From the NCBI GenBank assembly GCA_031263785.1, contig JAISFC010000024.1, forward strand, positions 1 to 41,063: 41,063 nt of DNA. The letters run 5' to 3'. Below, piece after piece: positions 32,406 to 40,978 of this stretch. The DNA is from Clostridiales bacterium (GTDB taxonomy: Bacteria; Bacillota; Clostridia; Monoglobales; WRBX01). A program made the translations under genes and the position numbers. Every line of letters starts with the position of its first letter. The first letter of the stretch is position 1. The notes beneath the pieces are model-generated. The model saw only the letters and a list, made by a program, of their open reading frames with translations. It did not search any database and was not told the DNA's origin.

Positions 32406-34652
32406 TCATTGCGCGACCTCGACCATCTCGAAATTCTCGATTATATCGCCTTCTTTTATATCGTTGTATTTCTCCAGCGTCAGCCCGCACTCGTACCCCG
32501 AGGCGACCTCTTTCGCGTCCTCCTTAAACCGCTTGAGCGAAGTCAGCGTCCCCTCGTACAGCACAATCCCGTCGCGAATCAACCGCGCCTGACTGTTCCT
32601 CTGGAGCTTCCCGTCGGTGACGTAACAGCCCGCAATGGTGCCTAAACTGCTGGCTTTGAATATCTGGCGGACCTCCGCGTGACCCGACACACTTTCCGTA
32701 TACACGGGGTCCAGCAAGCCTTTCATCGCCGCCTCGACTTCCTCAATCGCTTGATATATCACCCGATACAGGCGCATTTCCACCTTCATACGGTCCGAAG
32801 CCTCGCTCGCGGACGCCGTCGGACGCACGTTAAACCCGATTATAATCGCATTAGACGCCCCTGCAAGCATTATGTCGGAATCGTTTATCGCGCCCACGCC
32901 GCCGTGCACAATCCGCACCCGCACTTCCTCGTTGGACAGCTTCTCGAGGCTCTGGCACATCGCCTCAACCGAGCCCTGAACGTCCGCCTTGACTATCAAG
33001 TTCAGCTCCTTAATTTGCCCCTCTTTAATGCGCGTAAACAAGCCGTCGAGGGTCGCCACCTGCTGATTGGATTTATCCGCGTCCGTCTTAGCGCGGTGCT
33101 TGCGCTGTGCCACCACGTTCCGCGCGCGGCGTTCATCGTTTACCACATAGAATATGTCGCCGCCTTCGGGCGTTTCGGAAAAGCCCAAAACCTCAACGGG
33201 GACGCTGGGAGCCGCTGATTTAACGTTTTTCCCGAGGTCGTTGGTCATCGCGCGTATGCGACCGACCGCCGTCCCAGCCACGATAATATCACCTATGCGG
33301 AGCGTGCCGTTCTGCACGAGCACCGTCGCCACGGGACCCTTCCCCTTATCCAGGCGCGCCTCAATAATCACGCCTTTAGCGGCGCGGTGGGGATTCGCCT
33401 TTAGCTCCTTCATGTCCGCGACCAGCGCGACCATCTCCAAAAGTTGGTCGATGTTCGTGTTCTTTTTGGCGGAGACGGGGACGCAAATGGTGTCGCCGCC
33501 CCATTCCTCGGGGACAAGCCCGTGCTCCGTGAGGTCCTGGCGCACCTTGTCGGGATTCGCGCCCTCCTTGTCAATCTTATTAATCGCGACGATTATATGC
33601 ACTTCCGCCGCTTTTGCGTGGTCGATAGCCTCAATCGTTTGGGGCATAATGCCGTCATCGGCGGACACGACCAGAATCGCAATATCCGTCGCCTGCGCGC
33701 CCCTCGCCCGCATCGCCGTGAACGCCTCATGCCCGGGCGTATCGAGGAAGGTTATCTTTTTATCGTGAATCCGCACGCGGTACGCGCCTATGTGCTGCGT
33801 TATGCCGCCAGCCTCGGACGAAATCACATTTGTGTTGCGAATGGTGTCTAACAGCGAGGTTTTACCGTGGTCGACATGCCCCATAACCACCACGACCGGT
33901 GAGCGCGGGACCAGCTGCTCGGGGGAATCCTCCATATCATTAAACAGCAGCTCTTCCTCGGAAACGATTATCTCGGGCGACACGGCGGCGTCGAATTCCA
34001 GACCAATCAGCGCGGCGGTGTCGTAGTCGATAATTTGGCTGATAGACGCCATAATCCCCAATTGCATGAGGGCTTTCACCACGTCGGACGCGGGGCGTTT
34101 AAGCAACTGCGCAAACTCGCCCACGGAAATTTCCTCGGGGATTTGAATATCCATATGCTCGTGCTTGGGCTTCTCTTTTTTAATTTCAGGAGCCTTAGTC
34201 TGCGTTTTTTCTTGCTTACGCTGCCCCTTTTTAATAATTTTCTGCTTCTTAGAGAAATCCTCATCTTTTATGGTACTCGGGACGAGCTCATCTATCTTTT
34301 CGGTATCGAATTTCGTGAGGTCGACGGTGTCATTGCGAGTATCCACAACGCGCGACACCTTTTGCGTAGGAGTTTGCGCCTCTTCCAGCGCTTTCAAGAA
34401 CTCCTCCTCGGTTATTTCGGGCTGGGCGTTTTCCGCGTCGGTGTCAACTAATTTTTTCAAAAGAAAATCAAACTGTTCCACGGCGAATTTTTGCGTGAAA
34501 AAGTCTAGAATTATATCTATTTCACTATGCTCCAGCGCGCTCATATTATTGCGCTGCTTTGTGCCGTACGTTCTCAGCACGTTCACGAGTTCCTTGCTCG
34601 ACTGCCCTAAACGCTTTGCAAGCTCGTGCGTTTTTACCTTGGCTAATGCCAT
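32406..34652 (-). CDS. infB: Translation initiation factor IF-2
   Basis: IF-2 is the GTPase that places initiator tRNA on the ribosome. The 748 residues contain an IF2N-like start ([24 protein letters not shown], in part), a charged linker of about 90-165 that is short for the family, a second IF2N-like unit ([21 protein letters not shown]), then the G domain: G1 GHVDHGKTS at about 258, [22 protein letters not shown] and SAK. Domains II-IV follow. AAGGAG precedes the ATG. It follows rnpM by 84 bases; the L7Ae-like gene (ylxQ) usually found between them is absent. Confidence 0.97.
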   Translation of the reverse strand: MALAKVKTHELAKRLGQSSKELVNVLRTYGTKQRNNMSALEHSEIDIILDFFTQKFAVEQFDFLLKKLVDTDAENAQPEITEEEFLKALEEAQTPTQKVSRVVDTRNDTVDLTKFDTEKIDELVPSTIKDEDFSKKQKIIKKGQRKQEKTQTKAPEIKKEKPKHEHMDIQIPEEISVGEFAQLLKRPASDVVKALMQLGIMASISQIIDYDTAALIGLEFDAAVSPEIIVSEEELLFNDMEDSPEQLVPRSPVVVVMGHVDHGKTSLLDTIRNTNVISSEAGGITQHIGAYRVRIHDKKITFLDTPGHEAFTAMRARGAQATDIAILVVSADDGIMPQTIEAIDHAKAAEVHIIVAINKIDKEGANPDKVRQDLTEHGLVPEEWGGDTICVPVSAKKNTNIDQLLEMVALVADMKELKANPHRAAKGVIIEARLDKGKGPVATVLVQNGTLRIGDIIVAGTAVGRIRAMTNDLGKNVKSAAPSVPVEVLGFSETPEGGDIFYVVNDERRARNVVAQRKHRAKTDADKSNQQVATLDGLFTRIKEGQIKELNLIVKADVQGSVEAMCQSLEKLSNEEVRVRIVHGGVGAINDSDIMLAGASNAIIIGFNVRPTASASEASDRMKVEMRLYRVIYQAIEEVEAAMKGLLDPVYTESVSGHAEVRQIFKASSLGTIAGCYVTDGKLQRNSQARLIRDGIVLYEGTLTSLKRFKEDAKEVASGYECGLTLEKYNDIKEGDIIENFEMVEVAQ

Positions 34653-34736
34653 AAAAAAACTCCTTTGCTGTACTGCATCTTAGAAAGTGCGAAAATTCCT
34701 TCAAACTTATAAATAGCGGGTACTCAATGTTGCAAT

Positions 34737-35009
34737 TTACACGGAGCGGGCGCGGTCGTTGCCTTTGCCCTCCGCCAAACTTAAATATATTTCTTTTGGG
34801 ATTTCTCCCCTAAACGCCCTGTTAAATGCCTTTTTTTTGATTGCGGCGCTAATGCAGTCCGCGTTGTTGCACACATATGCGCTCCGCCCCTCGTGGTGAA
34901 CATTGGCGTCCACCAATTGAATATTGCCCGATTTGTCCTTGACAACCCGCAGAAATTCACTTTTTTCGCGCCGCGTCCTGCAGGCGACACACATCCTTAA
35001 AGGAGGCAC
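34737..35009 (-). CDS. rnpM: RnpM/YlxR family RNA-binding protein
   Basis: Small DUF448 protein, shown in Bacillus to bind RNase P RNA and modulate the enzyme. It has PPLRMCVACRTRREKSEFLRVV with the typical CxxC, VHHEGRSAYVC, CISAAIKKKAFNRAF. The ORF track starts at a TTG directly next to AGGAG; the GTG at 35007-35009 is nine bases after it and gives the normal family start, 90 residues. It sits in the standard place between nusA and infB. Confidence 0.92.
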   Translation of the reverse strand: MPPLRMCVACRTRREKSEFLRVVKDKSGNIQLVDANVHHEGRSAYVCNNADCISAAIKKKAFNRAFRGEIPKEIYLSLAEGKGNDRARSV

Positions 35010-35124
35010 ATTGACCAACTCCTAAACGAAAATTTCGGCGCAACGACGTCATTTTAAGCAGTTCCAAATGTCCGCGCCGCCGCTCGTGCAAAATCGGCTG
35101 CCGCTATCGACGCATACAATGAAT

Positions 35125-36159
35125 TTAATGCTCCGCAATGTAAGTTTCGCTTTTTATATCAATCTTGTATCCCGTCAATTTCGCGGCAAGACGCGCGTTC
35201 TGCCCTTCCTTGCCGATTGCGAGTGAGAGCTGGCTGTCCGGCACGATTACCGTGCAAATCTTCTCGGCATTGTTCACCCAGATGTTGGTGACGCTGGCGG
35301 GGCTCAACGCCTCGGACACAAATTCCGCCGCGTCCTCGCTATATTTAACGATATCGGCTTTTTCGCCGTTCACTTCGCTAACAATGTTTTTAACGCGGAC
35401 GCCGTTCGCCCCGATGCAGGCTCCGCGCGGGTCAACGTTCGGGTCGTTCGAGATAACCGCGACCTTACTGCGGCTCCCCGCCTCGCGCGCTATGGCTTTA
35501 ATATCGATGGTTCCGTCCGCAATCTCGGGGATTTCGCGCTCAAAAAGCTTCTCGATAAACCCGGGGTGCGAGCGCGAGATGTAAAGCTGCGCGCCTTGAC
35601 GCGTGCTGGTGACATCCACCACGTAGACCTTAATCCTGTCGCCGGGCTTGTAAGCCTCGGTGGGAATCTGCTCCGCGGGCGGGAGAATCGCCTCTAACTT
35701 GCCGATTTCCACGATTACGTTGGGTCTGTCTATGCGGTTGACGATGCCGTTCACAATTTCCCCTTGCTTGCCTTCAAATTCGGAAAAAAGCGCTTTCCGT
35801 TCCGCCTCGCGCAGCCCCTGCATGACAACCTGACGCGCCGTTTGCGCCGCAATTCTGCCGAATTCAGCGGGGTCCACCATGACATCAACAAAATCGCCGA
35901 TGTTATATTTATCGCTTATTTTATGCGCCTGTTCCAGCGATATCTGGGTGGAGAAGTCCTCGACCTCCTCCACAATCTCGCGGTGAGTAAACACCTGAAC
36001 CCCCCCCGTTTCGGGGTCAAAATTGGCTACGGTGAAGTGATTCACGCCTAAATGACGTTTGCCCGCGGCTGCCAAAGCGCGTTCTATCTTTTCGATTATA
36101 ACATCCTTAGGTATACCCTTTTCATTTTCGATTCCGTTCAAGATTTCAACAAAATTCAT
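35125..36159 (-). CDS. nusA: Transcription termination/antitermination factor NusA
   Basis: NusA binds RNA polymerase and nascent RNA and stimulates pausing and intrinsic termination. Residues 1-130 are the polymerase-binding domain, about 135-200 the S1 domain (GEIVNGIVNRIDRPNVIVEIG, in part), and 205-344 the two KH domains (VAVISNDPNVDPRGACIGANGVRVKNI, in part, and SQLSLAIGKEGQNARLAAKLTG). There is no acidic C-terminal repeat, as usual in Bacillota. The length of 344 residues is normal. It is the first gene of its operon here: rimP, its normal upstream partner, is missing. The ATG follows AAAAGGGTGAAT. Confidence 0.97.
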   Translation of the reverse strand: MNFVEILNGIENEKGIPKDVIIEKIERALAAAGKRHLGVNHFTVANFDPETGGVQVFTHREIVEEVEDFSTQISLEQAHKISDKYNIGDFVDVMVDPAEFGRIAAQTARQVVMQGLREAERKALFSEFEGKQGEIVNGIVNRIDRPNVIVEIGKLEAILPPAEQIPTEAYKPGDRIKVYVVDVTSTRQGAQLYISRSHPGFIEKLFEREIPEIADGTIDIKAIAREAGSRSKVAVISNDPNVDPRGACIGANGVRVKNIVSEVNGEKADIVKYSEDAAEFVSEALSPASVTNIWVNNAEKICTVIVPDSQLSLAIGKEGQNARLAAKLTGYKIDIKSETYIAEH

Positions 36160-36250
36160 CTGTTATTCACCCTTTTCTATGTTTGCGCCTCAATTGACGT
36201 GTGTTTTTAAATTTAGCCGAAGCACCACAAGTGGCACTAATCAAAACCAA

Positions 36251-36272
36251 AGAGCGGGAATATTCCCACTCT
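36251..36272 (-). terminator. Attenuator-like hairpin in the nusA leader
   Basis: The minus-strand RNA AGAGUGGGAAUAUUCCCGCUCU can fold into a stem of about nine pairs (one G-U) and is followed by UUUGGUUUUGA, a weak U-tract. It begins only about 15-20 bases after the predicted transcript start. The Bacillus nusA operon is known to be autoregulated by a NusA-dependent terminator in its leader, and AGTGGG hairpins are common before rimP-nusA operons. A second hairpin (about 36226-36244) follows. Function is inferred from position and precedent. Confidence 0.6.
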
Positions 36273-36295
36273 ACGTCAATCGCTCATCAACTAAT

Positions 36296-36324
36296 ATACT
36301 ATCACATTACGCTTTATCTGTCAA
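36296..36324 (-). promoter_or_regulatory. Promoter of the nusA operon
   Basis: On the minus strand: TTGACA (36319-36324), 17 bases, TAGTAT (36296-36301, 4/6). The predicted start near 36289 gives a leader of about 130 bases that contains the attenuator-like hairpin. Confidence 0.75.
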
Positions 36325-36373
36325 GCTTTTTTGTAAAAAAATCTATAAGTCTCAAAATTTCTCTTAAAAGCTC

Positions 36374-36402
36374 TTGACAACTAAATTGCGTTACTATATA
36401 CT
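36374..36402 (+). promoter_or_regulatory. Promoter of the restriction-modification genes
   Basis: TTGACA (36374-36379), 17 bases, TATACT (36397-36402). The start near 36409 leaves only about 27 bases before the restriction gene ATG. It is divergent from the nusA promoter, 49 bases away. No controller (C-box) repeat was seen. Confidence 0.82.
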
Positions 36403-36435
36403 GAGAGTGTGAAAATTAAAAGAGGTGTTAGGCTG

Positions 36436-37200
36436 ATGCAGTATGATAAAATGAATTTCAAAATTCCAAAGGAAAGCAATACATACAACGATGATTCTAA
36501 GTTTGTAATTTCATCCCTCGAAAGTATCGTTAAATCAGCTATAGAAAAGGGTAATAACAAAATTGTGATTAATACTAATTTGAAACATGGTTTGCCTATG
36601 CAAAATATAAACAAAATAGCCGGTCCGATAGTCGAAGCGTGGGCTTATGAAGTATTTTGCGATATTAAAGATGATATTGGTAATAGGTTTAGCCTTATAA
36701 ATGTTGAATCGTGTCCTCGTTTAGACATGGCTGATATTCTTTTGCAATTCAAGAAAAGCAACACAGCGATTACCGCTAATGTTGATGTAAAATCCACTGC
36801 TGAAGATATAGAAAGCGCGGGGAAGGGTCCTAACATTACCTCTTATAGCAGAATAAGGACGGCTTATGTTGAAGACCCTGATTTTATGTTTGTGGTATTA
36901 TCACTAAAACACAGGGTATATTCTGAAAAGAATTCAACTAACAAGCTTATTGACAGCATAATGGAAATTGTGAAGTATAACGCTTACGATTTGAAGTTTA
37001 TTTCGGACGCGGATATAAATTATAATCCCGCGTTAGGAACAGGGCAAATACAAATAAAGGATATTCACTATGTGGAATATGAGGAAAGGACAACATGGGA
37101 ATTTTGCCGGCTTTTAGACAAAAAATATTTAGCTTCTTCCCGCAGAACGGTTGAAGATTGGTATAGGGAGGCGACAAAAAACAGATGGATAAAAGAATAG
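36436..37200 (+). CDS. Type II restriction endonuclease (PD-(D/E)XK-like)
   Basis: The gene is identified mainly by its partner: it overlaps a DNA methyltransferase gene by 16 bases. The protein has a plausible nuclease core: Glu in KIAGPIVEAWAYEVF, Asp in LDMADILLQF, and ITANVDVKSTAED as the (D/E)xK strand. A later NPALGTGQIQIKDIHYV stretch recalls ScaI-type enzymes, but that is from memory and unverified, so no recognition site is claimed. The ORF track begins at a GTG close to the predicted transcript start; the ATG at 36436, eight bases after GAGGTG, is better, giving 254 residues. Base use is distinctly AT-rich compared with nusA and the topoisomerase gene, pointing to acquisition. Confidence 0.72.
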   Translation: MQYDKMNFKIPKESNTYNDDSKFVISSLESIVKSAIEKGNNKIVINTNLKHGLPMQNINKIAGPIVEAWAYEVFCDIKDDIGNRFSLINVESCPRLDMADILLQFKKSNTAITANVDVKSTAEDIESAGKGPNITSYSRIRTAYVEDPDFMFVVLSLKHRVYSEKNSTNKLIDSIMEIVKYNAYDLKFISDADINYNPALGTGQIQIKDIHYVEYEERTTWEFCRLLDKKYLASSRRTVEDWYREATKNRWIKE

Positions 37201-38114
37201 AAATTACATGTGGGGATTGTTTAGATATAATGAAAAAAATTCCGACCGAAAGTGTGGATTTAATCGTTACGGACCCTCCTTATAATTTATCGAAAGATTA
37301 TGGAAATGATAGCGACAAAATGGGGAAAGACGATTATATAACATTTTCTTGTGATTGGTTATCGGAAGCAAGCAGAGTATTAAAACCAACCGGAACTATG
37401 TATGTTTTTATGGGTGTTAGGTACATTTCTTATATCTATGAACTTATGGAGCGTAATTTAGGGCTGCATTTTAATTCCTGGATTTCTTGGTGCTATACTC
37501 AAGGAATTGGGAAAACAAAGGGATTTAGCCCTCGCCATGATGATATTTTGATGTTTACAAAAAGCAATAAATTTAAGTTCAACTTAGATAATATTAGAGT
37601 GCCGCAAAAGTATTACCGAAGCATAAACAATATGCGTGGAGCTAATCCGGGCAACGTTTGGGAGTTTTCGCATGTGCATTATTGTCAAGCTAATAGACAA
37701 AACCATCCTACGCAAAAGCCGGAAGCGCTTTTTGAAAGAATGATTTTAGCTTCTTCCGACGAAGGCGATTTAGTTCTTGACCCATTTTGCGGCTCCGGCA
37801 CGTCTCTCAGGGTGTGTCAGCAGACTAATAGAAACGGTATAGGAATCGAAATAAATCAAGAATATGTTAGCATGATACACGATAGATTACTTGCCCCATT
37901 TACAGGGTTTGATAGTATTGATGAGCGCATGGAGCGTATTCCGAATGATTTGAATGACTTCAATATCCGAGGCGAATATATAAAAAATCATATAAATTGG
38001 TTTCTTAATAATCACCCTGAATCGGTGCAAAGGTTTTTGAAAGAAGTGGAAAAAAAATACGGAAATAAGCAAATGGAAATTTGTTTTGAATTGCTTAACG
38101 AAGCTATCGGATAA
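37185..38114 (+). CDS. Beta-class DNA methyltransferase (N6-adenine or N4-cytosine)
   Basis: Amino-methyltransferase with the catalytic motif first (VTDPPYNLSKDYG, residues 28-40) and the SAM-binding motif late (LVLDPFCGSGTSLR), followed by GIGIEINQEYVSM; this order defines the beta class. DPPY is compatible with adenine N6 or cytosine N4 methylation. The middle has WISWCYTQGIGKTKGFSPRHDDILMFTKS and NHPTQKPEALFERMI. The length is 309 residues. It should protect host DNA from the overlapping upstream endonuclease. It is AT-rich like that gene. The last 60 residues beyond the core form a helical tail of unknown use. Confidence 0.9.
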   Translation: MDKRIEITCGDCLDIMKKIPTESVDLIVTDPPYNLSKDYGNDSDKMGKDDYITFSCDWLSEASRVLKPTGTMYVFMGVRYISYIYELMERNLGLHFNSWISWCYTQGIGKTKGFSPRHDDILMFTKSNKFKFNLDNIRVPQKYYRSINNMRGANPGNVWEFSHVHYCQANRQNHPTQKPEALFERMILASSDEGDLVLDPFCGSGTSLRVCQQTNRNGIGIEINQEYVSMIHDRLLAPFTGFDSIDERMERIPNDLNDFNIRGEYIKNHINWFLNNHPESVQRFLKEVEKKYGNKQMEICFELLNEAIG

Positions 38115-38146
38115 TCATTTTTTATTGCTTTTTTTCACGAAAAATG

Positions 38147-38175
38147 TTGACATATTCCAAAATTCGTGCTAAGAT
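38147..38175 (+). promoter_or_regulatory. Promoter of the DUF4364 / topoisomerase genes
   Basis: TTGACA (38147-38152), 17 bases, TAAGAT (38170-38175, 4/6). The predicted start is about 65 bases before the DUF4364 ATG. An A/T-rich stretch with no clear hairpin terminator separates it from the methyltransferase gene. Confidence 0.7.
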
Positions 38176-38247
38176 AAAATTAATGATGTGTGCAATTCAC
38201 TTTGAGCGAGGCGATAACGGCGGAATCTATAGCGGGAGAATTGATGG

Positions 38248-38826
38248 ATGGAAAATAATCAAACGGTGGAGAGAACGGGGAAAAAGTTAATAGAGGAAAA
38301 GCGGGCGGCGTTGCTGTTTCTGCTCAAAGAGGTGAAGGTGTCGCTTTCGCTGACGCGGTTCATGGAGCTGATTTACGAAACCGAGCTTATAGACTATTTT
38401 AATGGGATGAATTCCATGGGCGATTTGGAAGATGAAGGGTTTGTAAACGTCACGACAATGGGCGACGAGCGGTATTTTCAAATAACGACGCAGGGCAGGG
38501 ACGCGGTGGAATTTTCGTCGGAGATATTGCCGGCTGCCGTCCGGGAGAGAATATCGGAATGTGCGTTGGAGATTCTGCGCGGTGAGCACGATTTGCATAA
38601 AACGTACACGAAGACGCTCCCTTTGCGCGACGGCGCGTTTTATTTTCAATGCGGGGCAATGGAGCACGGGGAGCCGATTTTTGAGTTGCGCGTCCGCACG
38701 GGGGACAAGGAGCAATCGCGGCGTATGAGCGAATATTTCCGCAGCCACACGATGGAGGTTTTCGCGAAGACGTTTGAAATTTTGGGGGAAGAGAAGGGGG
38801 AGCAAAATGCAGCAGCCGATAACTGA
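38248..38826 (+). CDS. DUF4364 family protein
   Basis: Protein of 192 residues resembling DUF4364, a Clostridia family with a winged-helix-like N-terminal half: LLFLLKEVKVSLSLTRFMELIYETELIDYF, then LEDEGFVNVTTMGDERYFQITTQGRDAVEFSSEILPAAVRERI (in part). The spacing and the YFQITTQGRDAV wing suggest a DNA-binding regulator, possibly PadR-like in fold; this is inference. The role is unknown. The gene overlaps the topoisomerase gene by 20 bases, so the two are translationally coupled. Confidence 0.75.
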   Translation: MENNQTVERTGKKLIEEKRAALLFLLKEVKVSLSLTRFMELIYETELIDYFNGMNSMGDLEDEGFVNVTTMGDERYFQITTQGRDAVEFSSEILPAAVRERISECALEILRGEHDLHKTYTKTLPLRDGAFYFQCGAMEHGEPIFELRVRTGDKEQSRRMSEYFRSHTMEVFAKTFEILGEEKGEQNAAADN

Positions 38827-40963
38827 AACGTTGGAATCAAACTATATGCCGTACGCGATGAGCGTGATAATTTCGCGCGCAATTCCGGAAATAGACGGCT
38901 TCAAGCCCGCGCATCGAAAATTGCTGTATACGATGTACAAAATGGGCTTATTGAGCGGGGCGCGGACGAAATCGGCGAATGTCGTGGGGCAGACCATGCG
39001 TCTTAATCCGCACGGCGACCAAGCGATTTACGAGACGTTGGTGCGCCTGACCATGGGGAATGACGCGCTTTTGCACCCTTTTATCGACTCGAAGGGGAAT
39101 TTTGGGAAACAGTATTCGCGGGATATGGCGTACGCGGCGAGCCGTTATACCGAGGTCAAGCTTGCTGAAATTTGCACGGAAATATTCGGGGATATCGATA
39201 AAAACACCGTGGATTTCGTTGAAAACTATGATGCCACGACGACCGAGCCGTTGCTTCTACCCACGAAATTCCCCAATATTTTGGTTAATTCCAATCAGGG
39301 CATCGCGGTGGGGATGGCAAGCAACCTGTGCAGCTTTAACTTGAGCGAAGTGTGCAAAACCACGATAGAATACATAAAAAACGAGAATTGTGATATCGCC
39401 GCAACCCTGCTCGCGCCGGACTTTACGACGGGCGGCGAGCTGATTTACAACGAGGAGACGATTCGGACGATTTATCGCACGGGGCGCGGTTCGGTGAAGG
39501 TGCGCGCGAAATATGCGTACGACAAAGCCAATAATTGCGTCGACATCACGGAAATCCCGTACAGCACCACGGTGGAGGCGATTTTGGACAAGATTATCGA
39601 CCTCATCAAGCAGGGGAAAGTGCGGGAAGTTGCGGACGTTCGCGACGAAACCGACCTGTCCGGGATGAAGCTCACGATTGACCTAAAGCGCGGGGTTGAC
39701 CCCGAAATGTTGATGGCAAAATTAATGAAAATGACGACGCTACAGGATTCTTTTGGATGCAACTTCAACATTCTGATTGACGGGACTAAGCCGAAAGTGA
39801 TGGGAATCGCTGAGGTTTTAAAGGAATGGCTGAGGTTCCGCATGAGTTGCATTCGCCGCCAGCTGGAGCATGATATTGCCAAAAAGTCCGCGCGGCTGCA
39901 CCTTTTGCAGGGGCTGGAGAAAATTTTGCTCGACATCGACAAGGCGATTCGCATAATCCGCGGGACCGAGGTTGACGCGGAGGTTGTGCCCAATTTGATG
40001 GCGGGATTCGGCATTGACGAGCTTCAGGCTGAATTTGTCGCGGAAATCAAGCTGCGAAACCTGAATAAGGAGTATATTCTCAAGCATACGCAGGATATCG
40101 ACAATTTGCTGGACCAAATCGCTGAAATGAAGGCGATTTTGGGCGACGAAAAGCGGGTGCGCAAGCTAATAATCACGCAGTTGACGGAAATCGACAAAAA
40201 GTATGGCAAGCCGCGGCGAACCGCAATTGTGAACGACAGCGACGTTGCGGAGATAGATTTAGTCGAGCAAATTGAGGACTATCAGCTGAGATTTTTCATG
40301 ACGCGCGACGGTTATATAAAGAAGATTTCGCACGTTTCGTTGCGCGGCGGGAGCGAGCACAAGCTGAAAGAGAGTGATGAGATAATTTGGGAGTGCGATT
40401 CCACGAATAAGTCCGAATTGATGGTTTTCACCGACAAATGCAATGTGTACAAGCTCAAGGCGTACGACGTGCCGGACTGCAAGGCGAGCCAGCTGGGCGA
40501 ATTTTTGCCGTCATTAATGGACTTTTCCGATGATGAATCGGTGGTTGGCGCGGTTGCGACGCTCGATTTTTCGGGGCATGTTCTGTTTGCCTTCGAGAAC
40601 GGAAAAATGGCGAAAATCACGCTGAAAAGCTACGCGACCAAAAATAACCGCAAGAAGCTCGCCAACGCATATTTTGACGGGTCAAGGCTCGTGCAAATGC
40701 TGGAATTGAGCGGTGATTGCGAGCTTGTAGCTATTTCCACGATAAAAAAGGCGCTGGTCTTCAACACGTCCGCGATTCCCGAAAAAACGACGAGGGCAAG
40801 CCGCGGAGTGAACGTCATGACGATGAAAAAGGATTCGGGGCTTAGCCGATTGATAAGGCGCGAGGACGCGAAATTTGAGGATATAAATTACTACAAAACT
40901 AAGAATATTCCTGCCGTGGGTTGCTTTTTGAAGCAAAGCGACGAGCAGACGAGCTTTCTTTAG
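38807..40963 (+). CDS. Type IIA topoisomerase subunit A (ParC/GyrA-like)
   Basis: Breakage-reunion subunit of a type II topoisomerase. The start is the ATG at 38807 behind AAGGGGGAG; the ORF track opens 11 codons early. The family opening is MQQPITETLESNYMPYAMSVI, followed by ISRAIPEIDGFKPAHRKLLY, and the catalytic Tyr is Tyr114 in AASRYTEVKL. The segment before it reads GNFGKQYSRDMAYAAS where gyrase and ParC have G-N-x-G-S-x-D-G-D, marking the divergent Clostridia paralogue. The C-terminal beta-pinwheel is present but no QRRGGKG GyrA-box, which argues for a topo IV-type decatenase over gyrase. The length is 718 residues. The partner B subunit gene is not in the window. Confidence 0.9.
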   Translation: MQQPITETLESNYMPYAMSVIISRAIPEIDGFKPAHRKLLYTMYKMGLLSGARTKSANVVGQTMRLNPHGDQAIYETLVRLTMGNDALLHPFIDSKGNFGKQYSRDMAYAASRYTEVKLAEICTEIFGDIDKNTVDFVENYDATTTEPLLLPTKFPNILVNSNQGIAVGMASNLCSFNLSEVCKTTIEYIKNENCDIAATLLAPDFTTGGELIYNEETIRTIYRTGRGSVKVRAKYAYDKANNCVDITEIPYSTTVEAILDKIIDLIKQGKVREVADVRDETDLSGMKLTIDLKRGVDPEMLMAKLMKMTTLQDSFGCNFNILIDGTKPKVMGIAEVLKEWLRFRMSCIRRQLEHDIAKKSARLHLLQGLEKILLDIDKAIRIIRGTEVDAEVVPNLMAGFGIDELQAEFVAEIKLRNLNKEYILKHTQDIDNLLDQIAEMKAILGDEKRVRKLIITQLTEIDKKYGKPRRTAIVNDSDVAEIDLVEQIEDYQLRFFMTRDGYIKKISHVSLRGGSEHKLKESDEIIWECDSTNKSELMVFTDKCNVYKLKAYDVPDCKASQLGEFLPSLMDFSDDESVVGAVATLDFSGHVLFAFENGKMAKITLKSYATKNNRKKLANAYFDGSRLVQMLELSGDCELVAISTIKKALVFNTSAIPEKTTRASRGVNVMTMKKDSGLSRLIRREDAKFEDINYYKTKNIPAVGCFLKQSDEQTSFL

Positions 40964-40978
40964 AGAAGGCGGATAATT

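Noticed and set aside
36325-36435. Controller-protein C-box for the restriction-modification genes
   Set aside because: No paired GACT/AGTC-type repeats and no small controller gene are present.
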